Shown here piece by piece: positions 46,401-59,004 of a stretch of DNA of 64,000 bases (its first letter is position 1; every line of letters begins with the position of its first letter). Under the pieces are notes generated by a model that was not told the origin of the DNA, searched no databases, and saw nothing but the letters and a program-made list of their open reading frames with translations. The stretch is from assembly GCF_020497125.1 (NCBI RefSeq), contig NC_059072.1:70191697-70255696 (forward strand), read 5' to 3'. Made by a program: the position numbers and the translations under genes. The stretch is from Mauremys mutica (lineage: Eukaryota; Chordata; Testudines; Geoemydidae).

Positions 46401-49400
46401 CATGTCGAATTAGGCTAGGTGTGGACGGAAATTGACCTTAGTAGCTCCGGGAGCTATCCCACACTGCACCACTCTGTTGACGCTCTGGACAGCAGTCCGA
46501 GCTTGGATGTTCTGACCAGCCACACAGGAAATGCCCAGGGAAAATTTGACAAGCTCCGGCGCCTTGTGGATGTTCTGCAGGACTGCAGGCAGGAGGACAG
46601 AGCCCCCCTGCAGTGTATCTGCAACCGCCCTCCCCCACCACAAAGTCCCATACCCCCCTCACCCAAAATAACCAGAAGGAGGGGCGCCAGGGGCCGTGAA
46701 AACTGTCACTGCACCCCAGCAGAGTGCTCAAGTACCCAAAAGCTCTCATACCCTAAATTTTGCGAAGTCCTTCCCTTCCTGACTCACCCAAGCCCCAATC
46801 CCAGTTTCATCCCCTAACTGTCTAGTTAATTATTAAAAATACTTTGCTGTTAATTACTGTTTCCATCATGTTTTTTTTTACAGAAGACTGTGTTTGAAGG
46901 GGGGGGTGGGGAAGGGGGTTGGTAATTGCATAGGACAGTCACCTTTACCAGGGTACAGACATGGGGGCAGGATCAGCAGCAGGTCACACACACAGTGCAG
47001 TCAGTAGGCACCCTGGTCGGTATGGGAGGTGGTTTCCAGGTTCTGTGTGGGTGGGTGGGGGGACGTGACTTTGTAGCGGGGGAGGGCGGTTACAGATCTT
47101 ATGCAGCGGTCCTTGTCCTGGACCGCAGAGTCACGCAGCAGAGGAATCTGTATCCGTCCTCCTCCGCCACAAGGTCACATAGCCCCCGCACACAGAGTCG
47201 CAAAAAGGAGGGATGGCAGGCTCCATTGAAACAACCAGTCCGGCACTGCGGACCGCTCTAGGAGCAGGAGCCTGTCATTCCTTGAGTTTAGAGGTGGTCT
47301 TTACATCACTGCACACCCTACGCAACACAGTCTGCATCCCAGTTTCAACCCTTTAACGCAAAGTCATTAATAAAGAAACCTTTGTTAAGTAACAATGGAA
47401 CATGTATTTTATTTTTACATGTGTGTTGGAAGTAGGGGAAACGGGGTGAACGGGGTATGTAACTGCAGAGGATAGTCAACAGTAACTGGGTAAAGAAACA
47501 GGGGCAGGTTCAGCTTCTCTGTAAAGAAACTGAACAGTCACAGGTCTCGCTGCTTGCTGCTCGCAGGTACTTGAAGAGTTCCTTGTCGCTGTCCAAGGCG
47601 CCTGTATAGGGCTTCATGAGCCAGGGCATTAGTGGGTAGGCTGGGTCCCCGAGGATCACTATAGGCATCTGCACATCCCCAACAGTTATTTTGTGGTCCC
47701 GGAAGAAACTACCTTCCTGCAGGTGTCTAAACAGACCACAGTTCCTGAAAACACGCGCGTCATGAACCTTGCCCGGCCACCCGACGTTGATGTTGGTAAA
47801 ACGTCCCCTATGGTCCACCAGTGCTTGCAGCACCATTGAAAATAGCCCGATTTCTCAGCAGCTGACTGTGGAAGAGGTGGACGATAAGGTGCGAGGAGGT
47901 GAAAACGGCCATAACTGCAGCGGGCTCCATGCTCGCAGTGCTGTGGCATCCGCGCTGTCACTGACCAGAAAAGTGCACGAACAGATTGCCCGCAGGCGTT
48001 TTCAGGGAGGGAGGGTATGATTGACGGTTCAATTATGACAGTTACCCAAAACCACCCTCGACACATTTTTTCCCCCAGCAGGCATTGGGGGCTCTACCCA
48101 GCATTCCAATGGGCAGCGGGGAGTGCGGGAACTGTGGGATAGCTTCCCACACTGCACTGCTTCCAAAGTCGACGCTGGCCCCGTTAGTGTGGACTCACAA
48201 AGTCGAATTAGTGTCCTTAGTGTGGATACACAAATTCGACTTCGTAAGGTCGATTCCACAAATTTGAATTAAGTTGAATCGAACTACTCTTGTAGTGTAG
48301 ACATACCCTTACAGTGGTGCAGCTGCATTGGTACAGCTGTGCCACTGTCAGGTCTCTAGTGTAGACATGGCTTAACTCTGTACCTCATCTTTATGTTCCT
48401 GACTGATCCATTGTAAATGGTTCCCTGGATGTTCCACTTTTTCTTAGCTGGTACAGACAGTCTGTTTCCAGACTGCTGATCCATTTACCTCCCTAGTCCT
48501 GTCTCCCAAGAAATGAGGCCTCACTCATGTTAAGCCAGGCCGACCCACTGGACAAGTAAAGAGTCCCTAGGATACATTTTTCTTATTTCAGCAATTCTGT
48601 GTTTGTGTCACAAGTACAGTAGCAGTCTCTCTGTAGTCCCATGAATGTTAAATCAGATATTTTATTGTAGCTTATGTCCACTTCTTTTCAGATTGCTTGG
48701 GCGACAAGTTACAAAGTTGGCTGCGCTGTTCACTTTTGCCCTACGGTAACAGGGTTTCGTGGACCTAATGCAGCACATTTTATTTGCAACTATGGGCCAG
48801 CGTAAGTCCTCTCATTACAATTATTTTATAAGAATGTGGTGTGGGGGAGGAGTGATAAATGTTACTTTCTGGTAAATTCATATGGGTAATGCTTGAAGCA
48901 GCAATGAGATCCTCCAGAGAAAGCCATGCCCAATTCTCTTTGATCGAGGAGAATAATGGAGTCAATAATGGGGCCAAAGAAAAAGGCAAAATAGGGGAGA
49001 TGCCGGAAGATGGGCTGCATTGAATATTTGAGCAACTGATCTACTGACTGGTGTGTCACATACAGTTGATGCTACTTCTGAGCATGCACGGAAATTTAAG
49101 ACTTTTGGGGGACTCAATCCTAATTTTGAAATTTAAATTCAGGGGATTTAGCCCTAAAACACAGAGCCTTTATCTGTGTAAACCTCTCCACTCCTTTTAT
49201 CTAATCTTTGGCGGAGGGGAGTAGTTCTCCAACTTAACTATGTCACTCTACATGTAGGGTATGTCTACACTGCAGTTGGAGGTGTGGTGGCAGCTTGGGT
49301 GGACATACCCGAGCTAGCTTTAATCTAACTAGAGCAAGTACTAACAGCAGTAAAGCTGCAGCAGCAAGGAGTCTAGCCTAAGCTTGCCACCCAAGTAAGT

Positions 49401-52400
49401 ATTTAGGGTTCCAGGCTCACAGGCCAAGTAATTACCCAGGGTCTCTGGCAGGCTTGTACAACCCCATAGTGAAGCCCATGCTGATGTGACTTCACTGTTC
49501 TCAATTCTCAGGCTAGCTAGTTTACATGATGCAATCATCCCTCCCTCCCTCCCTCCCTCCCCCCCCATTGCAGTGCAGACATATCCTAGGGTAACCAAGA
49601 TTGACTATAATACAAGACTGTACCCACAAATATGTCAAACCAGTGCTTTATAAAGTGTAATGCAGTATCCTTGGACTTCTAATACATCTCTTGATACTGT
49701 GAGAGCCAGCTTCCTATTGGTGTCCTTTACCGCTGCTGAATAGTGGATTGAAACTCTATATGCTGTGTTTCTTGTACACTCAAATTCTATCCTTTAGCAT
49801 GTGAGTTAACCGAATCAAACTATACTTCATCTGGGCATTAGTTCCACGAGTGTGCCATTTGATTTAGTGACATTCAACCCAGTGCAGGGGGAGAGCACAA
49901 AAGCTAAGGACCACTTAAACTCCACTTAATCCTTCATTTGAGTGCCTTGTCCTCAAGAGGGTTTACATAAACAAAGAAATATGGGGTGAAATCCTGGCCC
50001 CATTGAGTTCAATTAGGCTAGAATTTCACCCAGAAAGTCTCCAGAAAGGAAGGAGGGTGCAAAAAGAGGGTGGGGGGGAAGAGACAACTGACTCCTATAA
50101 CAGTCTGCATGTAAACTGAAATAAAATAGCTCCCTTACAGATTCCCAGCCAGCCTGGCAGGGATTCCTCTACATTAAAATGTTCAGTGTGCACAAAAGGG
50201 AACAGTAACTCTTTCAGTGACATAGCTAAATATCACACTTCCAAAGTTCTCAGTCTCTGGAAGCTGAAATTTGGCAGTGTTAAACTCAGGAAAGAAGACC
50301 GACAAAACTTCATTAAAACTGAGTTCCTAAACATGGGGTCCAGTCATTCCTGCTCTCTTCCATTTCACTGCATGTTCTGTGTGAAAGGGGCTTTGCTGTA
50401 GTATTTTCTCATGATAAAATAATTCCAACAAAATATGAACACAAGATATTCAAATTCTTCCCAAGAAGGTCAATATCAGAACAAAGTTGTTCCTCTTTGC
50501 AGTGGGAATTATCCAACACGGCCTTATGACACGGGAGCAGCATGCAGCAAATGCAACGGTGAGAAGTGTGTGGATAAGCTATGTGGTAAGTAAAAAGGAA
50601 AATCCCTAACTGAATGATATCATATGGAAAGACCCATATATAAGACACAATATCAATGGACCATTGTCACAAGACAGTGGTTGCTTGCTCTCAAGTACGT
50701 TTGAGAACCTACATCCAAAAGCCATGTATGGTGGGGATCCACGTGGAGGAGGAAAAGAGAATATGAAGAACCCCTTTTCCACCCCAGGTAGCAAGAGACT
50801 CTCTTAGTACACCAGTGAGCATTAGGAGGGAGCCAGGCTAATACCCCCACCAGTGCAACAAAACCTCAAGGGAGTGGCTAGCCAGCCTGGGATCACAGCT
50901 AGGCCCAACCTTCTGTAAGCATTTGATTCGCTCCACAGCACATGCTTGGGGTGGGGAGGCAGAGAGGCAATGTGCTGGTTTTTCAAAAGGAACATGAAGC
51001 AGCCCGGCTGCAAAAGTTTTCAGAAAATGTTCAGCCCAGTGACTGTACCACTGTGGATAAATACTTAATAGTCATTGGGCCAGAGACAGAGAACACAACA
51101 TTACAATCCACCTGGGGTGGTAGAAGACCCAGGGTCCAGTCCCCCTGCTCCAATCTCTCTTTTGTTATTCATCCACAGTGGAGCAGCTTCAATAGAAGAG
51201 ACTGAGGGAGCCCCAACATCATAATATCCCAAAGCTCAGGAGTTAGAACCTGCTTCTGGGGAAGGGGAAGACCCCTGTTCAGATCCTTTCCCTCCCCTCA
51301 GAGAGGGAGAGTGGGGAATTGAACCTAACTCTCCTACATCCCAGAAGAACACCATAACCACTGGGCTAAAAATTATAAGGTGGGTGGTAGCACCAGCATC
51401 TCTTCTTCCTCTGGCTGTTTTGCGTGGAGCAAGGCGGGCACCTAACTCATTCCTGCAAGAGGTGCCTAAACTGCCTGACTTTAGGCTGTGGATTCCCATT
51501 CATGGATCACTAGGCAAAGATAGGGCCTAAGTCCAGGCTGCAGGGAGATGGGGCTATCTCAGAGGGAGTGGGGCTAAGGAGACACCCCTCTCATCAGCAT
51601 CTCCTTTTGGCTATCTTAGGCTGCTCCCCCTCTAGTGTATTGGCTTATGTGGAATGCATTAATAGGCACTACTGTCTCCCCATTCATTGTATAGGGGCTT
51701 AACTGAGACTGTGGATCAGTGCTTGTTCTGTGATTTTCTAGAGGCCTAGAAGTTAAGTGTTGTGACATTCAGCATTGCAACTCCTATGTCCCTTTGTGGA
51801 GCCAAGCCTAAGTCAACAGCGGTAGCATTAGTTGCAGTTATCAAAACCCACTTCCTCCATTTCCGCTACTAAGGGCTAAAAGAAGCAGGTGGTTATGAGC
51901 AAGTTCCGTCTCAGCCAGGCCTGGAAGTATCATTGTGGAAACACGTTATTCTCAAGTTTCCTCTTTTGGGCATTTTTCAATGTTTTATTAAAGTGAAACA
52001 GACATATTTGTATTACACCCAGGTGAGAAAAGCAAAGGTCCCAGAGCATCTCATTATGTACTCAAGTTCTCAATTATTTTTCATTTTTTTCGTTAAAATG
52101 GTTTCTAACTGGTAAACAAGCTTATGTTCCTTTCTCTTCTCTTGCCAGAAAATCCAGAGCGTGAGAAAGTCATAAGTATGTATCACAATCAGATATTGTT
52201 TCTTGAATTTGTTACCTTAAGTACAGTTCTGCTTAAAAATAATTCCTCGTTTTGTTTATAGGTAACTCTGGGTGGTATCCAGACTGGGACAGGTATCCAG
52301 ACCAGGATAAAGCCATGTGTGACCAATACTGTATCACTGTTCTAGTTTTAAGGCCATTGTTAATTATATTGACGTTTGGAGCTGTTTGGTTTCTACAGAA

Positions 52401-52431
52401 GCATTATCCCCAAGTATCTATAAGTGACTAA
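40452..52431 (+). CDS. GLIPR1: GLIPR1 / GLIPR1-like CAP-domain membrane protein, gene B (six exons)
   Basis: Exons 40452-40631, 44285-44530, 48692-48801, 50503-50585, 52149-52175 and 52262-52431 join into 271 codons plus stop with consensus splice sites. Exon phases and lengths match gene A, except exon 3 (one codon shorter) and exon 6 (no repeat). Visible parts: signal peptide (about 1-20), CAP domain with His81, Glu100 (GENIWTG), Glu122 and His139 (GHYTQ), a Cys-rich hinge (CNGEKCVDKLC), then a WYPDWDRYPD linker and a membrane helix at about 240-260. It is the CAP gene nearest KRR1, which in vertebrates neighbours GLIPR1, so the symbol rests on family plus synteny. Introns carry a Harbinger MITE (42543-42942), two Penelope-type tails, a nested MITE pair (46003-48371) and another MITE (49258-49586). 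No frame disruption is seen. Confidence 0.93.
40968..41052 (-). repeat. Penelope-type 3' tail repeat, copy 2
   Basis: On the - strand it has CACGAAAGCTTATGCTCAAA then ATTAGACTCTAAGGTGCCAC, homologous to the copies at 15965 and 45410. The upstream half of the hammerhead-like core is eroded. Confidence 0.6.
42543..42942. mobile_element. Harbinger-type MITE in intron 1 of gene B
   Basis: GGGCAAATCTACACTAC at the left and GTAGTGTAGACCAGGC at the right are inverted. TCA flanks both ends (42540-42542 and 42943-42945). It is 400 bp and non-coding. Confidence 0.75.
45410..45586 (+). repeat. Penelope-type 3' tail repeat, copy 3 (best hammerhead-like core)
   Basis: CCGAAGA (45462-45468) is followed by a perfect 6-bp hairpin GTGAGC-TGTA-GCTCAC (45470-45485). 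GAAA comes next (45486-45489), then AGC-TCAT-GCT (45489-45498). The tail continues GTTAGTCTTTAAGGTGCCAC to GACTAACACGGCTGCTACTC. The core order fits a hammerhead with a very short stem III; position 4 has C for T and an extra A precedes stem II, so catalysis is doubtful. Confidence 0.65.
46237..48308. mobile_element. Internally deleted Harbinger element inserted in the MITE
   Basis: GGCCTGGTCCACACTAGG and the inverted GGGTATGTCTACACTAC end bound 2072 bp, with TTA on both sides (46234-46236 and 48309-48311). It belongs to the 4571-9477 family in opposite orientation. It keeps the Myb-gene C-terminus (46548-46760, LRRLVDVLQ..., + strand) and a twice-deleted transposase on the - strand. Confidence 0.9.
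47516..47930 (-). pseudogene. Deleted Harbinger transposase
   Basis: It starts MEPAAVMAVF at 47930, reaches LLRNRA, and jumps to the YFSMVLQAL segment by an internal deletion, so the first catalytic Asp is lost. It continues with GWPGKVHDARVF and ILGDPAYPLMPW, then a second deletion joins KELFKYLR to the 3' flank, removing the catalytic Glu region. It cannot encode an active enzyme. Confidence 0.85.
49258..49586. mobile_element. MITE in intron 3 of gene B
   Basis: GGTATGTCTACACTGCA and the inverted GGATATGTCTGCACTGCA ends are flanked by TAG on both sides. It is 329 bp, non-coding, and ends with a (TCCC)n tract at 49541-49562. Confidence 0.65.
51225..51530 (-). repeat. tRNA-headed SINE, minus orientation
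   Basis: On the - strand TAGCCCAGTGGTTATGG (box A-like) is followed about 35 nt later by GGTTCAATTCCC (box B-like). This identifies a tRNA-derived head. Confidence 0.6.
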
Positions 52432-53641
52432 TACGCATTTGAAAGATTGCGGGAACACTTCAGGCTATTCTACTCCTGTTCCATGTGCAGATTTATTAGT
52501 GTGGGGAAATCTAACACAATGATCTGTAGAATGAGGCCTAATCTATTAATGATGAGTGCATTTATCTATTTTCAAATCACATGCAAAAAAAGCCACACAC
52601 AACCCTTAACGCAAGGTAACTGTCTGAATATAGGTGAAGGCTCACTGTAATTTGCTTGGTTAAGGGCCAGAGTTAAGGGCATGCATTCACCCTTCTCTTT
52701 TACGTGCTCTGTTATTTGAGGACCTGTCATCAAGCTTGTGCAGTTAATATGTAGCTAATTGCTGCTGTCCTTACCCAAAGGAGTAGTCCAATAGAAGTCA
52801 ATTGGACTACTTATGTGAGTAAATGAAGCAAGATTTGGCCTGTAACCTTTTGCATTTGACCCTGTAGGTGTTTAGTTTTTGTTTAAATGTTTGAGGGGAT
52901 GATGAGAAGAGTCACAAGTTCCTTAGCTAGCAGGCACCCTCAGTCCAGCCACAGGCCATCTGGTGCCCATCCACATCCTCCTGCTCCTCAGTCATATGTA
53001 CATTTCTTGACAGGCACCAACTAGTGACAGGTGACTAGTGTTTGTTAGTACTGCGGGCTGAGCACCGGATATACCTGCACATTTATTGAAATGTGCATTC
53101 CCTCCTAGAGCATGTGAAGTGTAAACATTTGTAATTGTAAAGCTACTGATTATATTTTCTTCACTTAGATCTTTTGATTAGATCATGAGCTCTTTGAGAC
53201 AAGGACTGGGTGGAAAGCACCTAGCCTGTTGTGGGTACTATTATACCACAATATAAAGAACAATAGGCTCATGCTTTTTAGAGTTTAATGAAGTCTAAAA
53301 GCAAGTCAAATAGAAGAAAATACTTCAAACTTTCATTAAAAGTTACCTATTTCACTTTATGCAATGTGCATCCTAATTCAGTAGTTACAGAGCCTAAACA
53401 ATGTTTACATACAAGGGGCCCAATCCTGCAAACACTTAGGCATGTGAGTAGCTTTGCTTATGTGAACAATCCCATTAGTTTAACTGATTACTTGTGAGAA
53501 TGATGTTACTTATACGCATTAAGTATTTGCAGGCCTGGGCCTCACTCCAAGGCCCCCAAAATAAAAGACAAGGCCCTCACTTGCTCATCTCACCTCTTCC
53601 AAAACATTTGGGTGAGTAAGAAGGATTTTCAGCATCCCCTC
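52432..53641. other. Downstream flank of gene B
   Basis: Probable 3' UTR and intergenic DNA. Fragments at 52790-52850 and 53405-53480 (CCAATCCTGCAAACACTTAG) look like an old dispersed repeat. No gene seen. Confidence 0.4.
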
Positions 53642-53643
53642 TA

Positions 53644-53766
53644 GGGTGACCAGATGTCTCATTTTTTATAAAGGGACAGTCCCGTTTTTGCGGACTTTTT
53701 CTTATATAGGCACCTATTATCCCCCACCCCCTGTTCTGTTTTTTCATAGTTGCTATCTGGTCACCC
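53644..53766. mobile_element. Short TA-flanked MITE
   Basis: GGGTGACCAGATGTC and the inverted end (GATAGCAACTAT...) GGTCACCC bound 123 bp, with TA on both sides. Much of it is self-complementary. Confidence 0.7.
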
Positions 53767-54538
53767 TACCTGTGACAAATCCTGGGGCTCTGTCAAAGAA
53801 AGCAGGACTGTGCGATGATTTGGGGAATCTATGTGCAAACTGTTTGGTGCTATGCACACTCTGTAAGCTCTTACGATTATTTTAAACTGTATTCTTACTG
53901 CATACTCCTTGGGCTAAACACAAAGGGAATGGTGCCTGACTGTCTTTGAATGAGATTCTGATGGTTTAATCAGCAATGAGTAGGCAGAGCCTGAACATAA
54001 CTGAATGACTGAAGCCTTGGATAACCAGCTCTCTTCAGATCTCTGGAGGACAGGAAAATCCCCAGGAGCGAACCAAAGAGACTCAAGTGTTGATAAAGCC
54101 CTTTAAAGACTGGAGGGCTGAGAAGTTGGGGAAGTCCTCACAGAAGGACTGACAGAGGAACAGGTTTCCACACAGGCAGGGAAACCTTTTTGATTGCTGG
54201 TCAGGCCAGGAGCTGGAGGACTCTGACTGGAGGGGTCATAAAGAGAGAGAGACACACACACACACACTTCATGTTCTCTCTGTGATTGTATGAACACCTG
54301 AGAACCAACTGAGATCTCAGCAGGGCTTTTTAGCATCAGTCAACATCTTTGGACTTAGACTCCAGAACTCAATTAGTCAGATTCAGGCCTTGGCTCTGTT
54401 CATACAAGTGACTTTACTTGGATGGACCCCATAACCCATAAGGAGCCCGGTGCAGGTGTTTGCTTGAGTGAAGTCAAATGCAGATGTGTCCTTTATGAGC
54501 AGATTTAATTATATGCAGCCCAGCTCCTACTACTCTAA

Positions 54539-55440
54539 GGGCTTGGCTACACTTGCAAGTTGCAGCGCTGGTAGAGGCTTTCCAGCGCTGCAATTAGTAA
54601 CCGTCCACACCTGCAAGGCACATCCAGCGCTGCAACTCCCTGGCTGCAGCGCTGGCTGTACACCTGGCTGGGTTGGGGTGTAGCGATTGCAGCGCTGGTG
54701 ATCCAGCGCTGCTCATCAAGTGTGGACACACACCAGCGCTTTTATTGGCCTCCAGGGAATAAGGAGATATCCCAGAATGCTTTTAACTAAATTACTCCCT
54801 TTGTTTTGTTATGCAGCCTCTCTTTGTTTTGTTGTGAACCTCCGGAGCTCCGGAGCTCCGTTTCTACCGGAGCTGTTTATCAGCTCCTGTTTGCTGTGAT
54901 CAATCTGTGAACAATCAAATGAGATCCTCCTCCCTGTTGTGAACGAGCTCTGTGGAGCTCCTCCGTTGCCGCTGCTGCTATCTAAAAAACAAACAAAGCT
55001 CCTGTTTGCTGTGATCATCTGTACCTGGCTGTAAACAATCAAATAGAGGCAGGCAGGGAAACAGTGGGGAGTCCTGTTGCCTGCAGGCTGTTTGCAATTA
55101 AGAGTTAAGACTAAGGGGTCGGAAAAATGTTCTGATTTTTCAAGTCAGGAAGCTAACACACAGTGTTGGCTCCAAAAATCCACTCTCTCTCTCCCCCCGC
55201 TCCCTGTCACACTAGACCCCACTCCACCCCCCTCTTTTGAAAAGCATGTTGCGGCCACTTGAATGCTGGGATAGCTGCCTATAATGCATCACTCCCAACA
55301 GCGCTGGAAATGCTGCAAATGTGGCCACACACCAGCGCTGGTAGCTGTGAGTGTGGCCACACACCAGCGCTGCTCCTACACAGCTGGATGACCAGCGCTG
55401 CAAACTACCAGCGCTGCAAACCGTAAGTGTAGCCAAGCCC
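54539..55440. mobile_element. Non-autonomous Harbinger element with CAGCGCTG arrays
   Basis: GGGCTTGGCTACACTTGCAA and the inverted right end (AGTGTAGCCAAGCCC) bound 902 bp, flanked by TAA on both sides (54536-54538 and 55441-55443). About twelve AGCGCT palindromes, mostly in CCAGCGCTG or CAGCGCTGG, sit in the two subterminal regions. The termini match the 34760-38665 element, its likely source of transposase. No coding sequence. Confidence 0.85.
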
Positions 55441-55443
55441 TAA

Positions 55444-58024
55444 AAGAGGAGCACATGGGGTCTGCTGCTGCTTTGTGGGAAGTGAAGTTAAACACAGCAA
55501 GGATTTCTCCTTGACATAGCTTACTTTGTGCTCTATTTTATTACATTTCCTTATTCTCCCGGGACGAGTTTAAAAAGTTTAGAACATTTACCTGACATTT
55601 CAACATACACTCAAACATCTCTATGGAAATTCCCATGCAAAAAGCTTAATTAAGATGGTTGTAAATCATAAATTTAGATGCAAGACCCCAAACACAGAAT
55701 TTATCAAATGGTTGAAAGCCAAGACATTTAGAAGTTAAGGGTCAATAAACAAACTCTGACCAGATGACACCCATTCAATGGCCACAAAAAACCCAAACTC
55801 CATTTCCAGTCATCCCAGTAAGTCACCATAACTCATCCACATTTTCATTATGAACTACAAATCCTCACCTTCCGTACAATAAATGCAAATCACATACAGG
55901 CCATCAGCTTTAAACACAACCCCTTTTCTGCTTCAGCTGCTCTGTATGTCTAGGCCATAAACATTATAATCCATTCAGTTAGGAATCAGACAGCCCAAGC
56001 CACTGTAGATTGTTGCGGGGGGGAAATCACTATACCTGCCCTTTTCAACTCCTTACATAGCACACCATTAGAGCTATATACTCACATCCTCTCTTGACAT
56101 TAGACACAAAATTTGCTAAGAATGATTATATGCAACCAGTTATAAGTCAGAAATGAACACTGGGTGGGCATATGCATCCATTTAAATTGTTTACAGAAAC
56201 ATAATTAAGCATTTCTTGATTTTCCAGTATATCACCTTTCTACCCCAAACTCCCTGAACAAGCAACCATAAAAGAAACAATGAATTTAAAAATACATAAA
56301 CTCTTCCCCAAGCAGAGATCTTACTCTGAAACAGAAGTGACAGAAATTCCATGAAGTTCACTAGGGACTTAGTTATTGCTAGCGATTTTATTTGTCGGGT
56401 GCTCACATACTGTAGTGATGGGTGGCAATATAAAACCCTAAGATCGATAGGGCTTTTTCTTTATTTTTTCCTTTTTACTTGAACCTTAATTTTGCATTTC
56501 TTGGCTCTCTCTCACATATGCACTATATACTATTTTTTAAAAATCTCACCTATCAAAGTTTCTCTGGGGATACCAACATTCTGAATAAAATGCAGTGATA
56601 GCTAAAGCCAAATTTCAGCACAGGTGACATGATCCTTTGCTGAAAAAGGAACACCATCAGCTTAACAAAAGAAACTTACACAACTCTGTCAAAGTTCCTC
56701 CCTCTCCCTCCAAACCTACTGTTGTTACAACTATTCAGATTTTTTTTTAAATGAATGCATCTGTCAGCATTTTATGCCTAGTTAATTTCATTGTTCATGA
56801 TATAGGTAAATAAGGACCAATTTAGTATACATATATGTGAGTAACTTTGCTTCAGGCCAGGGAGTAGTCCCATCAAATTCAGTGCACAAATGACCCACCT
56901 CAGTTACAATTTGAAATCAGTGGGGCTACTTTCACATATAAAGTTGTTCATATACATAAATATTTGGAGTATTAGGGCTTTAGTTAGTTTCTACTGTTGT
57001 TTAGTGGGTCTTTCAAAACACAAGGAAAAAAGAAAGTATGTTTAACAACTGGAAAAGTGCAGTTGTAAAACCACAGAAGCAAGTAGGGATGCCAAAGGAC
57101 AGGTGCTGTACCCCAGGCTACTTTTTGAACTCATATTTTAATTTACTAGATTTCATGTTGGCAGGGTCCCTTGAATCTTGGCAATTTATTCTTTTTACTC
57201 TTGTTTCTATTATTACAAGATAGAAGGGTTTTTTTGTATTTGATTGACTAGTTTAAGTGTTGCCTCTGTCATACAGCAAACTAAGATGAGAAGAGAACTA
57301 TTCCAGTGGCTTCAAATACGTCCGACAATTAATGGAGACAAGCTGGAATGGTTGAGAAAGTGGCTTCTCTCTCTCTCTCTCTCTCTCTACATATATATAT
57401 ATATGAAATCTGTAAGGTTAGTGACATGATTAGGAAAGAAAGATTAAATTAAAAGCATCTTATTAACAACATCTAAATAAGTACATTGTAAGACTCGTGG
57501 GAATAAAAGTTTCAACTCACTGAACAGTTGCAGCCACATTACTCATTAGAGAAAAATCAAACAGAAATGTTACCTCAGACTCTAATCTGAGAGAGCACAA
57601 ATTACAGGTGTAGCTCAGAGACAAAAACATGCAAAGGTTCAAGCATTATACAGTGCTATTTTAGAACCCCAGGCAGGCAAGACAATCAGATACTAGAATA
57701 TCAATACCAGAGTATTTTGAGGTCTAACTGACAAGCATTTACAGACTTTACAGAAGCCATTGAAAACAAATGGACATGCTTACCCCATCTCAGGATCTTA
57801 AAAAAGGCTGATTTCTAAGTGAAGTTAATCAAAAAGTAATAGTTTTAGACCAGCAACATTTGAAAAGACCTTTATAAATGAGCAATGTCCTTTCCCAAAA
57901 GGAAAGAGCTGTCTGTTAACTGCTGACTCTAATTGCTCAGAACACATTACTTAATAATTCATTCAAGCAGGCCCAATCCTGTATTTAGCTAGCCTGATTC
58001 TCCACAGCCTTGCAACCTATGTTA
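55444..58024. other. AT-rich intergenic stretch with a microsatellite
   Basis: (TC)n followed by (AT)n lies at 57364-57404. No gene, RNA or transposon end is recognised elsewhere. Confidence 0.5.
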
Positions 58025-59004
58025 CTCCTGGGGGAATCCTGCACACAATATTTTAAAATTCTGCATATTTTATTTGTCAAAATAACACAATATAATTTTG
58101 CCAGTTTCAATTATTTTGGTAATTTTTTTCAAAATACCTGTCAGCAAGTATGTCTATAAAAATACAGACAACAAAAAAGATTCAGGAAATGTTTTTTGAC
58201 AAATAGATTCCTTACTAGGCATATTAATACAGAATTCTGAATAATAATTCATTTAAACTACAATACAGAAATGTATTTCCTGCACCCCTCAGAAGCAGTG
58301 CAAAGGCTTGGGGAGTTAGGGGTAATGGAGGAGCTGAGGGAGAGGAAAAAGTAATTGCTAGGAAGGAGCCTGGGTGTGAACTTGAAGAGTTGTTAGGTAT
58401 GGGTGGGAAAAGTATGGAACGGGGCGGTGGGGGGGAGATTGTTAAGGAGCTTCCCCCATGCAGACTCTGGCTGACCTCTAGCCTATCCCATTCAGTCAGG
58501 CACAGCTGTCCCTGTGTCCCTGCACCCCCCACCCCCACAGATACCCACTGTCCCCATCCCCATGTGTCCCTGCACCTCAGCCAGCCCCCTCCCCTCATCT
58601 CCATGTACCCCTGCACCCCTGTCCCTATGTGTCTCTGTGCTCCTACTCAGCCATCTCCCTTCCCCTCTATGCATGTGACCCTGCACCTCCCTCCCACCCT
58701 TTTGGCCCTGTGCCTCCACTCCCATTGAGCCCCTGTCCCAGTCTGTCCTCCCTCACTAGTCCTTATGAGCCCCTGTCTGACTGCCCCCCAACCCCTGCCT
58801 CCTGATCTGGCCCGACAGGTGCTGTGAAGAAGGCAGGCTCTTTCTCTTTCCTATCATAGCTGGGGCTGGCCAGGTGCAGCTGCTTTGTTCTAGCACCAAA
58901 TGACCTCTGGTGGGCAAAATGCAGAATTGCAGCAACTTTTCTGCAAAAATATGTGCGGCACAGGAAATATGCATGTGCACTGTGGCACAGAATTGCCCCA
59001 GGAG
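58025..59004. mobile_element. TA-flanked DNA element, about 1 kb, with a C-rich core
   Basis: CTCCTGGGGGAATCCTGC at the left and GCACAGAATTGCCCCAGGAG at the right are inverted, with TA on both sides, suggesting a Tc1/mariner relative. The core (58500-58790) is a degenerate CCCTGCACC/CCCATGTGTC minisatellite. No transposase. Confidence 0.7.

Larger units (their letters stand above)
46003..48371. mobile_element. MITE split by a Harbinger element (outer unit)
   Basis: GGCTATGTCTACATTAGC (46003) and GTAGACATGGC (ending 48371) are inverted ends flanked by TTA (46000-46002 and 48372-48374). The two halves, 46003-46236 and 48309-48371, make an outer element of about 300 bp if the inner insertion is removed. 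Confidence 0.75.

Noticed and set aside
51933..52115. Extra exon of gene B containing an HPQ/YTQ-like end
   Set aside because: The FYYTQV-like reading resembles the exon 2 end only by chance; it lies between exons 4 and 5 and has no acceptor or CAP sequence before it.
58390..58728. Cys/Pro/His-rich open frame, 112 codons
   Set aside because: Translation of a C-rich minisatellite inside a TA-flanked element.
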